Source: Bacillota bacterium (GTDB taxonomy: Bacteria > Bacillota > Clostridia > Lachnospirales > Lachnospiraceae). From it: DNA of 64,000 nucleotides. The notes below the pieces were generated by a model. The model was given only the letters and a program-made list of their open reading frames with translations. It did not search any database and had not been told where the DNA came from. Position 1 is the stretch's first letter. Each line of letters begins with the position of its first letter. The stretch covers positions 620,001-684,000 of the forward strand of contig JAEVYT010000030.1 in the NCBI GenBank assembly GCA_023392615.1. The letters are read 5' to 3'. Positions 37,274 through 46,039 of this stretch are shown here, one piece after another. The position numbers and the translations under genes were made by a program.

Positions 37274-38239
37274 ATGGACAGAATTAATATAAATCAGATG
37301 AATGGGTTTAAAATCGGACAAGCACAAAATGCACAAGCTGCAACAGGATGTACCGTTATCATCAATGAAAAAGGGGCAATATGTGGGGTGGATGTACGTG
37401 GCGGTTCGCCGGGTACTCGCGATACGGACGCGCTTAATCCAATTAATAATAGAGAAAAGGTACATGCGATTGTTCTTGCTGGAGGAAGTTCCTATGGACT
37501 AGATGCAGCAGGAGGTGTGATGCAGTATTTAGAGGAACATAAAATCGGAAGGGACGTTGGTTTGACCGTCGTTCCAAATGTATGCGGAGCGATTTTATTT
37601 GATTTGAAATGTGGTGATTTTAAAGTTAGGCCAGATGCAAAGATGGGTTATGAAGCATGTGTCGATGCTTTTATGAACCACGAATGGGAAAGTGGTAATT
37701 ACGGAGCAGGGACAGGAGCTACGATTGGTACTACCGGTGGAATAGAACGTGCTATGAAGGGCGGGATAGGAAGCTATGCCTTTCGCTATCAGGATCTATG
37801 TGTGGGTGTGGTAATAGCGGTGAATTGTGTTGGAGATATTTATAATCCACATGAAGGAAGAATTATCGCCGGTATGCGCACTGAAGATGGTAAGAGCCTC
37901 TATGGAAGTGAAAGAGCAATTCTGGAACGATATCATAAAAAAGCGGATTTATTCAGCGGGAATACTATGATTGGGACTATCCTCACAAATGCAAAGCTAA
38001 ATAAATCACAGATGACAAAGCTGGCAGCAGTTGCACAAAACGCTATTGCGAGATGCGTCAGGCCTGCACATACCATATTTGATGGAGATACATTGTTTGC
38101 AATGAGTAGCGGAGAAGTGGAAACCACGCTAGATGCAGTAGGAATACTGGCTTGTAGGGCGATGGAATATGCGATTCTTGATGCGATAAGCTCTGCCGAA
38201 ACAATCGGATGCTTTTTATCATGGAAGGATTTTAAGTAA
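37274..38239 (+). CDS. P1 (DmpA-like) family peptidase
   Basis: 321 residues of the N-terminal-nucleophile peptidase family S58, whose members self-cleave to form two chains and act as aminopeptidases. IVLAGGSSYGLDAAGGVMQYLEE is the family core (key: GGS-YGLDAA-GV), and the glycine-rich GAGTGATIGT and GGIGS segments precede the expected nucleophile; which Ser or Thr is cleaved is not certain. It begins 2 bases after coaC with GGAG in the coaC tail, so it belongs to the coaB-coaC operon. The metabolic link is unknown. Confidence 0.85.
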   Translation: MDRININQMNGFKIGQAQNAQAATGCTVIINEKGAICGVDVRGGSPGTRDTDALNPINNREKVHAIVLAGGSSYGLDAAGGVMQYLEEHKIGRDVGLTVVPNVCGAILFDLKCGDFKVRPDAKMGYEACVDAFMNHEWESGNYGAGTGATIGTTGGIERAMKGGIGSYAFRYQDLCVGVVIAVNCVGDIYNPHEGRIIAGMRTEDGKSLYGSERAILERYHKKADLFSGNTMIGTILTNAKLNKSQMTKLAAVAQNAIARCVRPAHTIFDGDTLFAMSSGEVETTLDAVGILACRAMEYAILDAISSAETIGCFLSWKDFK

Positions 38240-38248
38240 AAGTGTGGG

Positions 38249-38276
38249 TTGCAGTTTGAGAATAGTATGCTATAAT
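38249..38276 (+). promoter_or_regulatory. Predicted promoter for the unknown membrane gene and secDF
   Basis: TTGCAG (38249-38254), 16-base spacer, TATAAT (38271-38276), 35 bases before the start at 38312. Confidence 0.65.
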
Positions 38277-38311
38277 ACTCTTTATTCATTATTACGACGA
38301 GGGTATCGTTT

Positions 38312-38734
38312 ATGACATCAATTACATTGAAACAACGAATTATGATATTGCTTATAACGATTACGTTAATCCTATCAGGAATGTGTAACCTATATCAGGA
38401 TACAGATTCCTTTTTGTCGTACTCACATTCCGCTCACATATTATCTGTTTCCGAATTTGATAAGCAAATGGATTCCTTTCATGTGAGACCGGGTGTTATA
38501 ACGGATGAAATAAAAGCTAGTATTATATCCGAAGTAAAGGAAGAACTTCCTTCCAAAGCCAATGTTATTAAGAGCTTTATTGCATTTTTGATATTATCGA
38601 TGGTTCCTATTATTGTAGGAATCGTCTTAAGTATATTGTTGCAACATGTATTAGAAAATAAAATGTATCTCATAACATATATCCACAAGTCGGACGGTAA
38701 GAAAGGAGACAGGTCAAGCATTTTAACGGCATAA
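38312..38734 (+). CDS. Unknown small membrane protein upstream of secDF
   Basis: 140 residues, not recognised. An N-terminal hydrophobic segment (IMILLITITLILSGM) and a second one near residues 90-110 (FIAFLILSMVPIIVGIVLSI) enclose a polar, probably external, loop of about 65 residues. A basic tail ends the protein. GAGGG precedes ATG. secDF follows after 27 bases with no terminator between, so both are likely made together; a role in export is a guess. Confidence 0.65.
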   Translation: MTSITLKQRIMILLITITLILSGMCNLYQDTDSFLSYSHSAHILSVSEFDKQMDSFHVRPGVITDEIKASIISEVKEELPSKANVIKSFIAFLILSMVPIIVGIVLSILLQHVLENKMYLITYIHKSDGKKGDRSSILTA

Positions 38735-38761
38735 TAAACTGAATAGAAAAGAGGATTATTT

Positions 38762-40930
38762 ATGAAGCCAGGTAAAAAAATGCTTGCTGTCATATTTCTA
38801 GTGATTGCTGCAATTATCTATATTGCGGGATTCGGTTTGGGAAATAACATCAAGAGTGTGTTTGACATGCGTTATGGTATCGATATTAGAGGTGGAGTGG
38901 AGGCGATTTTTGAACCCCAGAATCTGAAGAGACAACCAACGGAGAAGGAATTGGATTCTGCGCGTGAAATTATTGAATCTAGACTGGATGCACAAAATAT
39001 TACGGATCGTGAAGTGACCGTTGATAAAAACGGTGGTTATGTAATTGTACAATTCCCATGGAAGTCCGGTGAAACTAACTTTAATCCGGAGGACGCAATT
39101 AAGGAATTGGGACAAATGGCGCAACTTACCTTTCGGGCACCGGACGGGAAGGTGTTAGTAGAAGGAAAATATATAAAAAATGCCGCTCCGAAAGTGGGCA
39201 ATTCCGGTGCGACAACAGATTATCAGGTGGCACTAGAATTTAATGCTGAGGGAGCAAAGCTATTCCAAAAAGCAACCGGAGAGCTTATCGGAAAGCAATT
39301 GAGCATCTATATGGATCAGAACTTGATTTCCAGTCCTACCGTACAGAGCCAAATTTCTGGTGGTCAGGCTGTGATAACGAACCTGGATAGCATGAAAGAG
39401 GCAAAACAACTTGCTGAAAAAATTAATGCCGGTTCTTTACCTTTTTCATTGAAGACAACAAATTTTCAAACAATTAGTCCGTCTCTTGGTAGTAATGCGT
39501 TAGGTGTTATGGTAGCGGCAGGAGTAATTGCTTTCTTTGTAGTATGTGCATTTATGATGATTTATTATAAGCTTCCCGGTGTGATTGCATGTATAACATT
39601 GGTGATGCAGATGTTGTTGCAGCTGCTGGCAATATCAATACCTCAGTTTACGTTAACTCTTCCTGGTATTGCCGGTATTATTTTGACACTTGGGATGTCA
39701 GTAGATGCCAATATTATTATATCGGAACGAATATCGGAAGAATTGATGAATGGCAGATCGATATTAGATGCGGTAAAATCAGGTTATAAGCATGCATTCA
39801 CATCAGTACTGGATGGTAATATAACGACTGCCATCGTAGCGGTTATTCTTATGATATTCGGATCTGGATCAATGCTTAGTTTTGGATACACTTTATTAAT
39901 TGGTATGTTTATTAATTTATTTACCGGTGTTACGGTGTCAAGACATCTTTTGTTAAGCTTTATAGATAATAAAAGATGGAATAAGGAGAAATATTTCCGC
40001 AAGAAGAAACAGAAAAAATCTAAACCCTTTTATCAGAAGAAAATCATCTATGCCATTATATCCGGAATTATATTTTTGATTGGAGTTGCAGCTGTCTTTG
40101 GCAGAGGAGTTAAACTCGATACTCAATTTACCGGAGGAGCGGTACTTAGTTATACGGTATCAAATGATGCAGATATGGATCTGATTCAAAAAGCTATCAT
40201 GAAGCAGACCGCAAGACCTGTTACCGTACAGGTTACAAAGGATAATATAACCGGAACGGAAAAACTCTCAATTACCCTTGCTGGTAAGGGAGGGCTGTCG
40301 CCGGAGGATCAGAAGGCTATCACGAAAGCAATTAATAGTACATCACCTAATGTAAATGCAAAACTTTCACAAACATATGCGGTGGAGCCGTATATTGGAG
40401 CAAAGGCACTAAAGAATGCAGGGCTTGCTATCTTGTTCTCGTTTATCGCAATTGGATTGTATATAGCAGTACGATTTACTGTTTTATCCGGTTTCTCCGC
40501 AGGGGTTATGGCTGTTGTCTCACTTATCCATGATTTTGCAGTGGTGTTTTTTGCATTTGTTGTATTCGGAATTCCGTTAAATGATGCATTTGTGGCGGTG
40601 GTACTAACAATTATCGGCTACTCGATTAACGATACAATTGTAATCTATGATCGAATACGTGAAAATCGTAAAGTGAATTCATCCTTATCCTTTGTTGAAA
40701 TGGTAAATGACAGTTTATCTCAAACATTAGGTAGATCAATTAATACGGTATTAATGACGGCTATTTGTATTCTCATCATTCTGATTACATCCTCCATTTA
40801 CCAGATTGATTCGATAATAGAATTCTCATTACCGATGCTGATTGGTGTAGTGATTGGATGTTATTCCTCGATTTGCATCGCAGTTACCCTATGGGCAATG
40901 TGGATTAGAAGGAAAGAAGCGCGCAATTAA
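38762..40930 (+). CDS. secDF: Fused protein translocase subunit SecDF
   Basis: Uses the proton gradient to help pull exported proteins through SecYEG. 722 residues with 12 expected helices. SecD half: YGIDIRGGVEAIFEP, P1 domain, LGMSVDANIIISERISEEL with the membrane Asp. SecF half: FTGGAVLSY, IGYSINDTIVIYDRIREN and the matching final helices. The fused form is the Firmicutes type. AGAGGA precedes ATG. Substrates in this window would include the two large secreted hydrolases. Confidence 0.95.
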   Translation: MKPGKKMLAVIFLVIAAIIYIAGFGLGNNIKSVFDMRYGIDIRGGVEAIFEPQNLKRQPTEKELDSAREIIESRLDAQNITDREVTVDKNGGYVIVQFPWKSGETNFNPEDAIKELGQMAQLTFRAPDGKVLVEGKYIKNAAPKVGNSGATTDYQVALEFNAEGAKLFQKATGELIGKQLSIYMDQNLISSPTVQSQISGGQAVITNLDSMKEAKQLAEKINAGSLPFSLKTTNFQTISPSLGSNALGVMVAAGVIAFFVVCAFMMIYYKLPGVIACITLVMQMLLQLLAISIPQFTLTLPGIAGIILTLGMSVDANIIISERISEELMNGRSILDAVKSGYKHAFTSVLDGNITTAIVAVILMIFGSGSMLSFGYTLLIGMFINLFTGVTVSRHLLLSFIDNKRWNKEKYFRKKKQKKSKPFYQKKIIYAIISGIIFLIGVAAVFGRGVKLDTQFTGGAVLSYTVSNDADMDLIQKAIMKQTARPVTVQVTKDNITGTEKLSITLAGKGGLSPEDQKAITKAINSTSPNVNAKLSQTYAVEPYIGAKALKNAGLAILFSFIAIGLYIAVRFTVLSGFSAGVMAVVSLIHDFAVVFFAFVVFGIPLNDAFVAVVLTIIGYSINDTIVIYDRIRENRKVNSSLSFVEMVNDSLSQTLGRSINTVLMTAICILIILITSSIYQIDSIIEFSLPMLIGVVIGCYSSICIAVTLWAMWIRRKEARN

Positions 40931-40970
40931 CGCAGTGGTATAATTTTCTTACTGATAAATAATTAATTTT

Positions 40971-41011
40971 GAAAGAGCTGTTGGAAGGAATGATTTCTCA
41001 ACGGCTCTTTC
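40971..41011 (+). terminator. Terminator-like hairpin after secDF
   Basis: GAAAGAGCTGTTG (40971-40983) pairs with CAACGGCTCTTTC (40999-41011), one G-U pair, 15-base loop. A T tract is lacking. Confidence 0.55.
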
Positions 41012-41182
41012 GCACGAATATAGCCAAGAATGAAACATAAATAGATAAAATATGGTGTAAATATTCTCTTTCTGCAAGAATTTATGGTAAATTAGGCATA
41101 ATTACGGGTTGAAAACTGCAAAGATTTGGTATATTATTTAAAAAGAGCGCAAAATGACGAGATGTGTCATGGGAATTTGGAT

Positions 41183-41238
41183 ATAAGCAATGATAAGGTA
41201 AAATCACAGAAGTTGATTTTTCCCGAATTATTGCTTAT
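41183..41238 (+). promoter_or_regulatory. Nested stem-loop in the leader of the glucosaminidase gene
   Basis: ATAAGCAAT (41183-41191) pairs with ATTGCTTAT (41230-41238); inside, AAAATCA (41200-41206) pairs with TGATTTT (41214-41220). TTTGCTTT follows. It ends 42 bases before the start codon and may be an attenuator or weak terminator. Confidence 0.35.
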
Positions 41239-41280
41239 TTTGCTTTAATACCACGTTGACCAGTTTGAAAAGGAGTAATC

Positions 41281-43926
41281 ATGAGTTTAAAATTCAAAAA
41301 AAAATACGGAGCAGCTTTGCTTATCCTTTCTCTTGTCGTTCAGAATCTATTGTTTAATAGTACGGATCAGGTATATGCCACAACGACGGGAACAGTAACA
41401 GCAACAAAACTTAATGTGAGAAGTAGTACTTCAACATCGTCAAGTATTGTAAAGGTTAATGGAAGTTATGTTTATTTGAAAAAAGGGGCAAAAGTTCCCA
41501 TTCTCAGTTCAAAGGGAAGTTTTTATTATGTATCCTTGAATTTTAATGGAAAGTCTATTAAAGGATATGTTCATAGAGACTATATAAAAATTACTTCAGC
41601 AAAGCCTACACCTAAACCTACTCCAAAGCCGGTAAAAAAGCCTACACCAACGCCTGTTCCAAAACAATCGGGAACAGTCGGATTTCCGTTTAGTGGTAAG
41701 GTTACAGCTTCTTCACTAGTTATCAGGAGTGGAGCAGGTACTACATATAAAAGCCTCGGCTCATTAGCAAAAAATAATTCGGTAAGTGTAGTTGGTGATA
41801 CCACAATCGGTAACACGAAATGGTATAAAATAACTGTGAAAAAAAATAATAAGACAATAACTGGCTATGTATCTGCATATTATGTAAAGAATTCGTATAA
41901 CAAAGCTTTGAATGCTCAGATTTTAGCATCGAAGGTTAGCGTTAGTACGAAGGCCGGAAGCACGTCATATGTTAAAAATACAAGTAAAAAAATAATTTCT
42001 TTAAACAAAGGCACTAATATAATTGTAAAAAATGAAACCATCATAGGATCGAATAAGTGGTATCAGATTACCTTTAAGCAGGGTAATGTTAGCTACACCG
42101 GTTACATACAAGCTAATAAGTTTGTTTTTAAGTCTCTTATTACGCCAACGCCGACCAAGAAGCCAACGCCGACACCGACCAAGAAACCAACGCCAACGCC
42201 GACCAAGAAACCAACGCCGACTCCAATACAGTCTAATAATCAGCCGCCTGCCAATGCTGGAACAATACCAAAGGAAGGTACTGTATTTGAGGTAAGTAAT
42301 CTGAAAATATATGATAGTATTACAACACCAACTTCTGGATATGTATGTAATACAGACTTTGTGTTCAATGTATTTGGTTATAACACGTCATCAAAGACAA
42401 TGAGTTTTCTTAATGACAGTAATGGTAAACCGATTAAACTAAAAAGTGCTCAAGCTGTAACGGTGACTCAATCTATCATATTGAATTATGAACGCTATTA
42501 TAAAATAGATTTTACCTATAATGGAGCAAAGAAAACCGGTTACGTAATGCCATCAGTGATATACATTCCATCAAAGGAATCACCGGTGCCGACACCAAAG
42601 CCTTCAACACCTTCGGTCACTCCTACCAAGGCACCGCTAAACAGTACTCAATTTGAACAGGCATTAACAACAGAAAAGTTCCCGGAAAGCTATAAAACTT
42701 ATCTGCGATCACTCCATAATCAGTATCCACAGTGGGTATTTAAGGCTTATCATACTGGCCTTAACTGGGAGGATGTGATTAAAGCAGAAAATAAGACGGG
42801 CGTCAATTTAATTCCTAATACTAAGGGGCTTGAGTGGTTATCTATGGAGGGAAGTGCTTATAACTGGAACACAGATAAGTTCACCGTATATGACGGGTCA
42901 TACTGGGTGACTACATCTAAGGCCGCGCTTGAGTATTATATGGACCCTCGTAATTTTATTACAACGAACGGTATATTCCAATTTGAATTATTAAAGTATC
43001 AAAGTGTCTATCAGGATATCACAGGTGTAAATAATATTTTGAAAAGTACAGCATTTGATAAGAAATACAGCTTCACTAATAATTATGGTATAAAAAAGGA
43101 TTATAGTTATGCGGAATCATTTATAAAAGCAGCATTGTATTCCGGTGTAAGTCCATATCACTTGGCATCAAGATCGAAACAGGAAGTACTCAGTAGTGCT
43201 ACAAGTTTTAGTGGAAGTGCATCCGGTACATATTCAGGATATACGGGATATTATAATTTTTATAATATTGGAGCCACGAACAGTTCGGGTGGAGGTGCAA
43301 TCGCGAATGGACTTACCTTTGCCAAGAATACATCTGTTACGGTTACCAATACACAATACATGCTTCCATGGAATGACAGATTCAGTTCAATAGTCGGTGG
43401 TGCTTTCTGGATCGGAAGCCGTTATATCAACAGAGGACAGGATACAGTATATCTTCAGAAATTCAATGTGACGAATATTTCAAGATATAGCCATCAGTAT
43501 ATGAGCAATGTAGAAGCACCTTATGCAGAAGCAAAGAAAGTAAAAAGCGCGTATAACAGTTTGTTAAATACACCAATTGTATTTTCAATACCTGTATATT
43601 TGAATATGCCATCAAAACCTGTTCCGATACCGGCACCGATGAAAAATCCAAATAATCGAATCAAAACACTTTCAGTGAAGAAGACAGACGGAACTACCTT
43701 AAATCTGACACCTACATTTAGCCAGACAACACAAAATTACAATATTGCTGTAGATAATAAGGTGAGCAGTGTAGTAATTGGTGCATCCGCGGCAAGCTCA
43801 AAAGCTACAGTCAGTGGAACGGGAACAAAATCACTGAGTGTAGGGCAGAATAAGATAGTTGTTGGAATTAAAGCAGAAAATGGCTCAATTGCCAATTATA
43901 CGATAAACATAGAACGGAAGAAATAA
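41281..43926 (+). CDS. Secreted SH3-domain N-acetylglucosaminidase
   Basis: A peptidoglycan hydrolase of 881 residues. Signal peptide (1-34), three clear bacterial SH3 modules (about 35-100, 140-205, 210-285) and a fourth weaker one (330-410), joined by Pro-Thr-Lys linkers. The catalytic part (about 455-770) has the glucosaminidase layout: NWEDVIKAEN, YMDPRNFI, FQFELLKYQ, YNFYNIGATNSSGG and GGAFWIGSRYINRGQDTVYLQKFN. A C-terminal cadherin-like beta domain (about 795-880; IKTLSVKKTDGTTL) probably binds wall or protein. AAAAGGAG before ATG. Single gene; wall turnover or cell separation is the likely job. Confidence 0.88.
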   Translation: MSLKFKKKYGAALLILSLVVQNLLFNSTDQVYATTTGTVTATKLNVRSSTSTSSSIVKVNGSYVYLKKGAKVPILSSKGSFYYVSLNFNGKSIKGYVHRDYIKITSAKPTPKPTPKPVKKPTPTPVPKQSGTVGFPFSGKVTASSLVIRSGAGTTYKSLGSLAKNNSVSVVGDTTIGNTKWYKITVKKNNKTITGYVSAYYVKNSYNKALNAQILASKVSVSTKAGSTSYVKNTSKKIISLNKGTNIIVKNETIIGSNKWYQITFKQGNVSYTGYIQANKFVFKSLITPTPTKKPTPTPTKKPTPTPTKKPTPTPIQSNNQPPANAGTIPKEGTVFEVSNLKIYDSITTPTSGYVCNTDFVFNVFGYNTSSKTMSFLNDSNGKPIKLKSAQAVTVTQSIILNYERYYKIDFTYNGAKKTGYVMPSVIYIPSKESPVPTPKPSTPSVTPTKAPLNSTQFEQALTTEKFPESYKTYLRSLHNQYPQWVFKAYHTGLNWEDVIKAENKTGVNLIPNTKGLEWLSMEGSAYNWNTDKFTVYDGSYWVTTSKAALEYYMDPRNFITTNGIFQFELLKYQSVYQDITGVNNILKSTAFDKKYSFTNNYGIKKDYSYAESFIKAALYSGVSPYHLASRSKQEVLSSATSFSGSASGTYSGYTGYYNFYNIGATNSSGGGAIANGLTFAKNTSVTVTNTQYMLPWNDRFSSIVGGAFWIGSRYINRGQDTVYLQKFNVTNISRYSHQYMSNVEAPYAEAKKVKSAYNSLLNTPIVFSIPVYLNMPSKPVPIPAPMKNPNNRIKTLSVKKTDGTTLNLTPTFSQTTQNYNIAVDNKVSSVVIGASAASSKATVSGTGTKSLSVGQNKIVVGIKAENGSIANYTINIERKK
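42145..42225 (+). repeat. 24-bp tandem repeat coding a Pro-Thr-Lys linker
   Basis: CCAACGCCGAC-type units recur at 42145, 42163, 42187 and 42211, coding PTPTKK repeats. The stretch is richer in GC than its surroundings. Reverse-strand frames over it are shadows. Confidence 0.85.
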
Positions 43927-43993
43927 TATATAATATTTACACTAGTGAATATTATTGGTGGGTTTCTAGATGATGTTTTTTTGTAATTTTTCC

Positions 43994-44022
43994 TTGACTA
44001 TAACTATAATCCGTACTATACT
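43994..44022 (+). promoter_or_regulatory. Predicted promoter of the DUF3877-like gene
   Basis: TTGACT (43994-43999), 17-base spacer, TATACT (44017-44022). The -10 box lies in the left arm of the inverted repeat at 44016-44061. Confidence 0.65.
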
Positions 44023-44061
44023 AATGACGGTTGAACAACTATTCAATCGTCATTAGTATAG
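44016..44061. promoter_or_regulatory. 20-bp inverted repeat overlapping the promoter
   Basis: CTATACTAATGACGGTTGAA (44016-44035) pairs with 44042-44061 at all 20 positions (one G-U) around CAACTA. As it covers the -10 box and expected start point it may be an operator; in RNA the right arm would also pair with most of the left arm. Confidence 0.6.
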
Positions 44062-44157
44062 GAGGATTTATGATATAGTTGATTGGCATTATAGAAGTGA
44101 TAATATTTTATATTGCATATTACAAAATACTTTTTAATCATTGATTGGAGAAAAAGA

Positions 44158-44712
44158 ATGACAGATCGAAAGATACCGGATTTTAAAGCGCTAGAGAATA
44201 GTATTATTGATGTAATAAAGGAAGAACAGATAAAATTAGGGTACCGAAGTGAAACCATACGCTTATATTACCCATTAGAGTCCATACAAAAATTATTAGG
44301 GAAAGAATATGATACGTCTACGTTCAATGTTGTTTTGGATGGATTTTGTGACTCGGTTAAGGAACGTTTGGGTGAGGTAATTCATTCCCATCAAGGCAGC
44401 AGATATTGTTTTGTAATTCCTGCTATTGGAGTAACATTTGTACACGAAAAGGTGGAGGAAAACTACTTTTTGGTAGAGTTTATTAATAAAATGAACCATC
44501 ACGGATGTACACTTGAAGAAATACTTGATTTATTTAATCGTTACAGTGATAAGGTTGTATTTGAAAAAACAAATCATGGTGAATTTGACTATTTGATTTA
44601 TTTTGAAGATGGAATACCGGATAGATATCGATATTGCTTGAAATTTGAGCATGGTCATGCGATATATCATCGTTTCACAAAAGATGATTATGAGAGTTTT
44701 GATTTTGATTAA
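44158..44712 (+). CDS. Probable DUF3877 family protein
   Basis: 184 residues, soluble, acidic, with no signal or membrane segment. IKEEQIKLGYRSETIRLYYPLES near residues 22-45 (key: EEQ-LGYR-IRLYYPL) fits the DUF3877 family of Lachnospiraceae. Function unknown. ATG 44113 would extend it, but TTGGAG upstream of 44158 and loss of similarity before MTDRKIP favour the shorter form. Its control region holds a strong promoter under a 20-bp inverted repeat. Confidence 0.75.
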   Translation: MTDRKIPDFKALENSIIDVIKEEQIKLGYRSETIRLYYPLESIQKLLGKEYDTSTFNVVLDGFCDSVKERLGEVIHSHQGSRYCFVIPAIGVTFVHEKVEENYFLVEFINKMNHHGCTLEEILDLFNRYSDKVVFEKTNHGEFDYLIYFEDGIPDRYRYCLKFEHGHAIYHRFTKDDYESFDFD

Positions 44713-44743
44713 TAAAATAATTTGATATTTCAACATAAGAAAT

Positions 44744-44809
44744 AGTGCATATTAAACAAATTGAGTTAGTAATTATTGCTAAAATTGTTTCGATATGTGC
44801 TCTTTTTTT
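44744..44809 (+). terminator. Imperfect hairpin with T7 tract
   Basis: AGTGCATATTAAACAA on the left pairs imperfectly with TTGTTTCGATATGTGCT on the right, followed by seven T (44803-44809). Ends the DUF3877-like transcript. Confidence 0.6.
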
Positions 44810-44818
44810 GTGATTTAA

Positions 44819-44846
44819 TTGATTGATGTAAATATTATGATATAAT
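44819..44846 (+). promoter_or_regulatory. Predicted promoter of the five-gene export operon
   Basis: TTGATT (44819-44824), 16-base spacer, TATAAT (44841-44846), about 55 bases before the first adaptor gene. Confidence 0.7.
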
Positions 44847-44902
44847 ACAGTGGTAATCAAGTAGATATTAGAATAACAAGATAGGATTATGACGGTGGTG
44901 TG

Positions 44903-46039
44903 ATGAAAAATATCTTACAAAAGGACTTTAAGGGGTTAAAGTCAAGAAAAACAGTATTTATAGTATTAGGAGTATTGCTGAGTATCATATTATGCTCATG
45001 CAAGAAGGTTGATGATGATCAGAAAACTATATTCTTGCAGCATGAGAAAAAGGACGTGTACAATTATTCATATGTTAAACGAGGTGATGTGGAATTGTCG
45101 TTTGAAGTATTGTGTAATTATGTCCAATCCAGGAGTGAGAATTATACCTTCGCAGTAAAGGATAGAATGATTCAGAATATCTGTGTTAACGAAGGAGAGC
45201 AAGTACAAAAGGGACAAGTTTTAGCAGAACTGGATAATGATAATGCTGAGGCAAAGATGAAAGAAAGTAATTACATAATCAAAAAGAATTCCTTATTGAT
45301 TAAGCAGACTCAACAACAGAAGGACTTGGATTTAAAGGGAGCGAAAGATATTTATAATGCATCTCCAAAATCAAGTCAGGATAAGAGCACTTATGATAAT
45401 AAAGTGAATGAGATTGATGCTACGTACAATCAAACAATCGAAGATTGTAAAAATGCAATTGAGATTGAGAGACTCAAATTAAAATCTTATAATAAAACGA
45501 TAGCACAGAGTAAGATTGTTTCAGGAATAACGGGCACGGTGTCTTTTATTAAAGCTAATCTGGTTGGAACCTATTCTGATCCAGAAGATGATGTGATAAA
45601 AGTAGTAGATAATACAAGCTGTGTATATGAAACCAAAGATGTTAAGTATATGAAGTATTTTAAGGATATGAAACAAATAGATCTGCACGTTAAAACTTCC
45701 GATGCAGATAAGGTATATCAAATAACGCCAACTGAGTTGTCCAAGTGGAAAGATCTTATGATGTTTCGCGTAGTTACCCCAAATTTCAATCCAAAGGTTG
45801 GAGATAATGGTTATATCTATGCAATAATGGGACATAAAGAGAATGTATTATATGTAGATACCCAAGCAGTTCATAAGGCGAAAGATAAGTATTATGTTTA
45901 TGTTAGGGATAATAAGGGTAACCGACAGATGAAATATGTGACTATCGGCTTGAAAGGTAATAAAACGATTGAAATCGTAAGTGGTTTAAAAGAAGGCGAT
46001 AAAATTATTATTACTATGGATAGTTTGTGGGGTGAATAA
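44903..46039 (+). CDS. Lipoprotein adaptor subunit of ABC export system (HlyD/MacA-like)
   Basis: 378 residues. Basic start, hydrophobic segment and lipobox ending in the Cys of LCSC give a lipid-anchored protein outside the membrane. The first half-motif of the lipoyl-like domain (NEGEQVQKGQVLAELDN) lies near residue 97; a coiled coil of about 90 residues follows; the second half (GITGTVSFIKANLVGTYSD) closes it; a barrel-like C-terminal part ends in SGLKEGDKIIITMD. In Gram-positives such adaptors help FtsX-type permeases, by analogy with MacA of MacAB. GTG 44900 precedes; I prefer ATG 44903. Its stop overlaps the next start by one base. Confidence 0.87.
   Translation: MKNILQKDFKGLKSRKTVFIVLGVLLSIILCSCKKVDDDQKTIFLQHEKKDVYNYSYVKRGDVELSFEVLCNYVQSRSENYTFAVKDRMIQNICVNEGEQVQKGQVLAELDNDNAEAKMKESNYIIKKNSLLIKQTQQQKDLDLKGAKDIYNASPKSSQDKSTYDNKVNEIDATYNQTIEDCKNAIEIERLKLKSYNKTIAQSKIVSGITGTVSFIKANLVGTYSDPEDDVIKVVDNTSCVYETKDVKYMKYFKDMKQIDLHVKTSDADKVYQITPTELSKWKDLMMFRVVTPNFNPKVGDNGYIYAIMGHKENVLYVDTQAVHKAKDKYYVYVRDNKGNRQMKYVTIGLKGNKTIEIVSGLKEGDKIIITMDSLWGE

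Larger units (their letters stand above)
40931..41280. other. Intergenic region before the glucosaminidase gene (350 bp)
   Basis: Contains the hairpin at 40971-41011 and a nested hairpin at 41183-41238. I looked for a c-di-GMP or other known riboswitch core and saw none. Confidence 0.5.

Noticed and set aside
40931..41280. Possible riboswitch before the secreted glucosaminidase
   Set aside because: The stems are simple and none of the conserved cores of c-di-GMP, c-di-AMP or lysine riboswitches is visible.
42145..42225. Regularly spaced short repeats resembling a small CRISPR array
   Set aside because: The units are adjacent, in frame and code for a Pro-Thr-Lys linker; there are no unique spacers and no cas genes.
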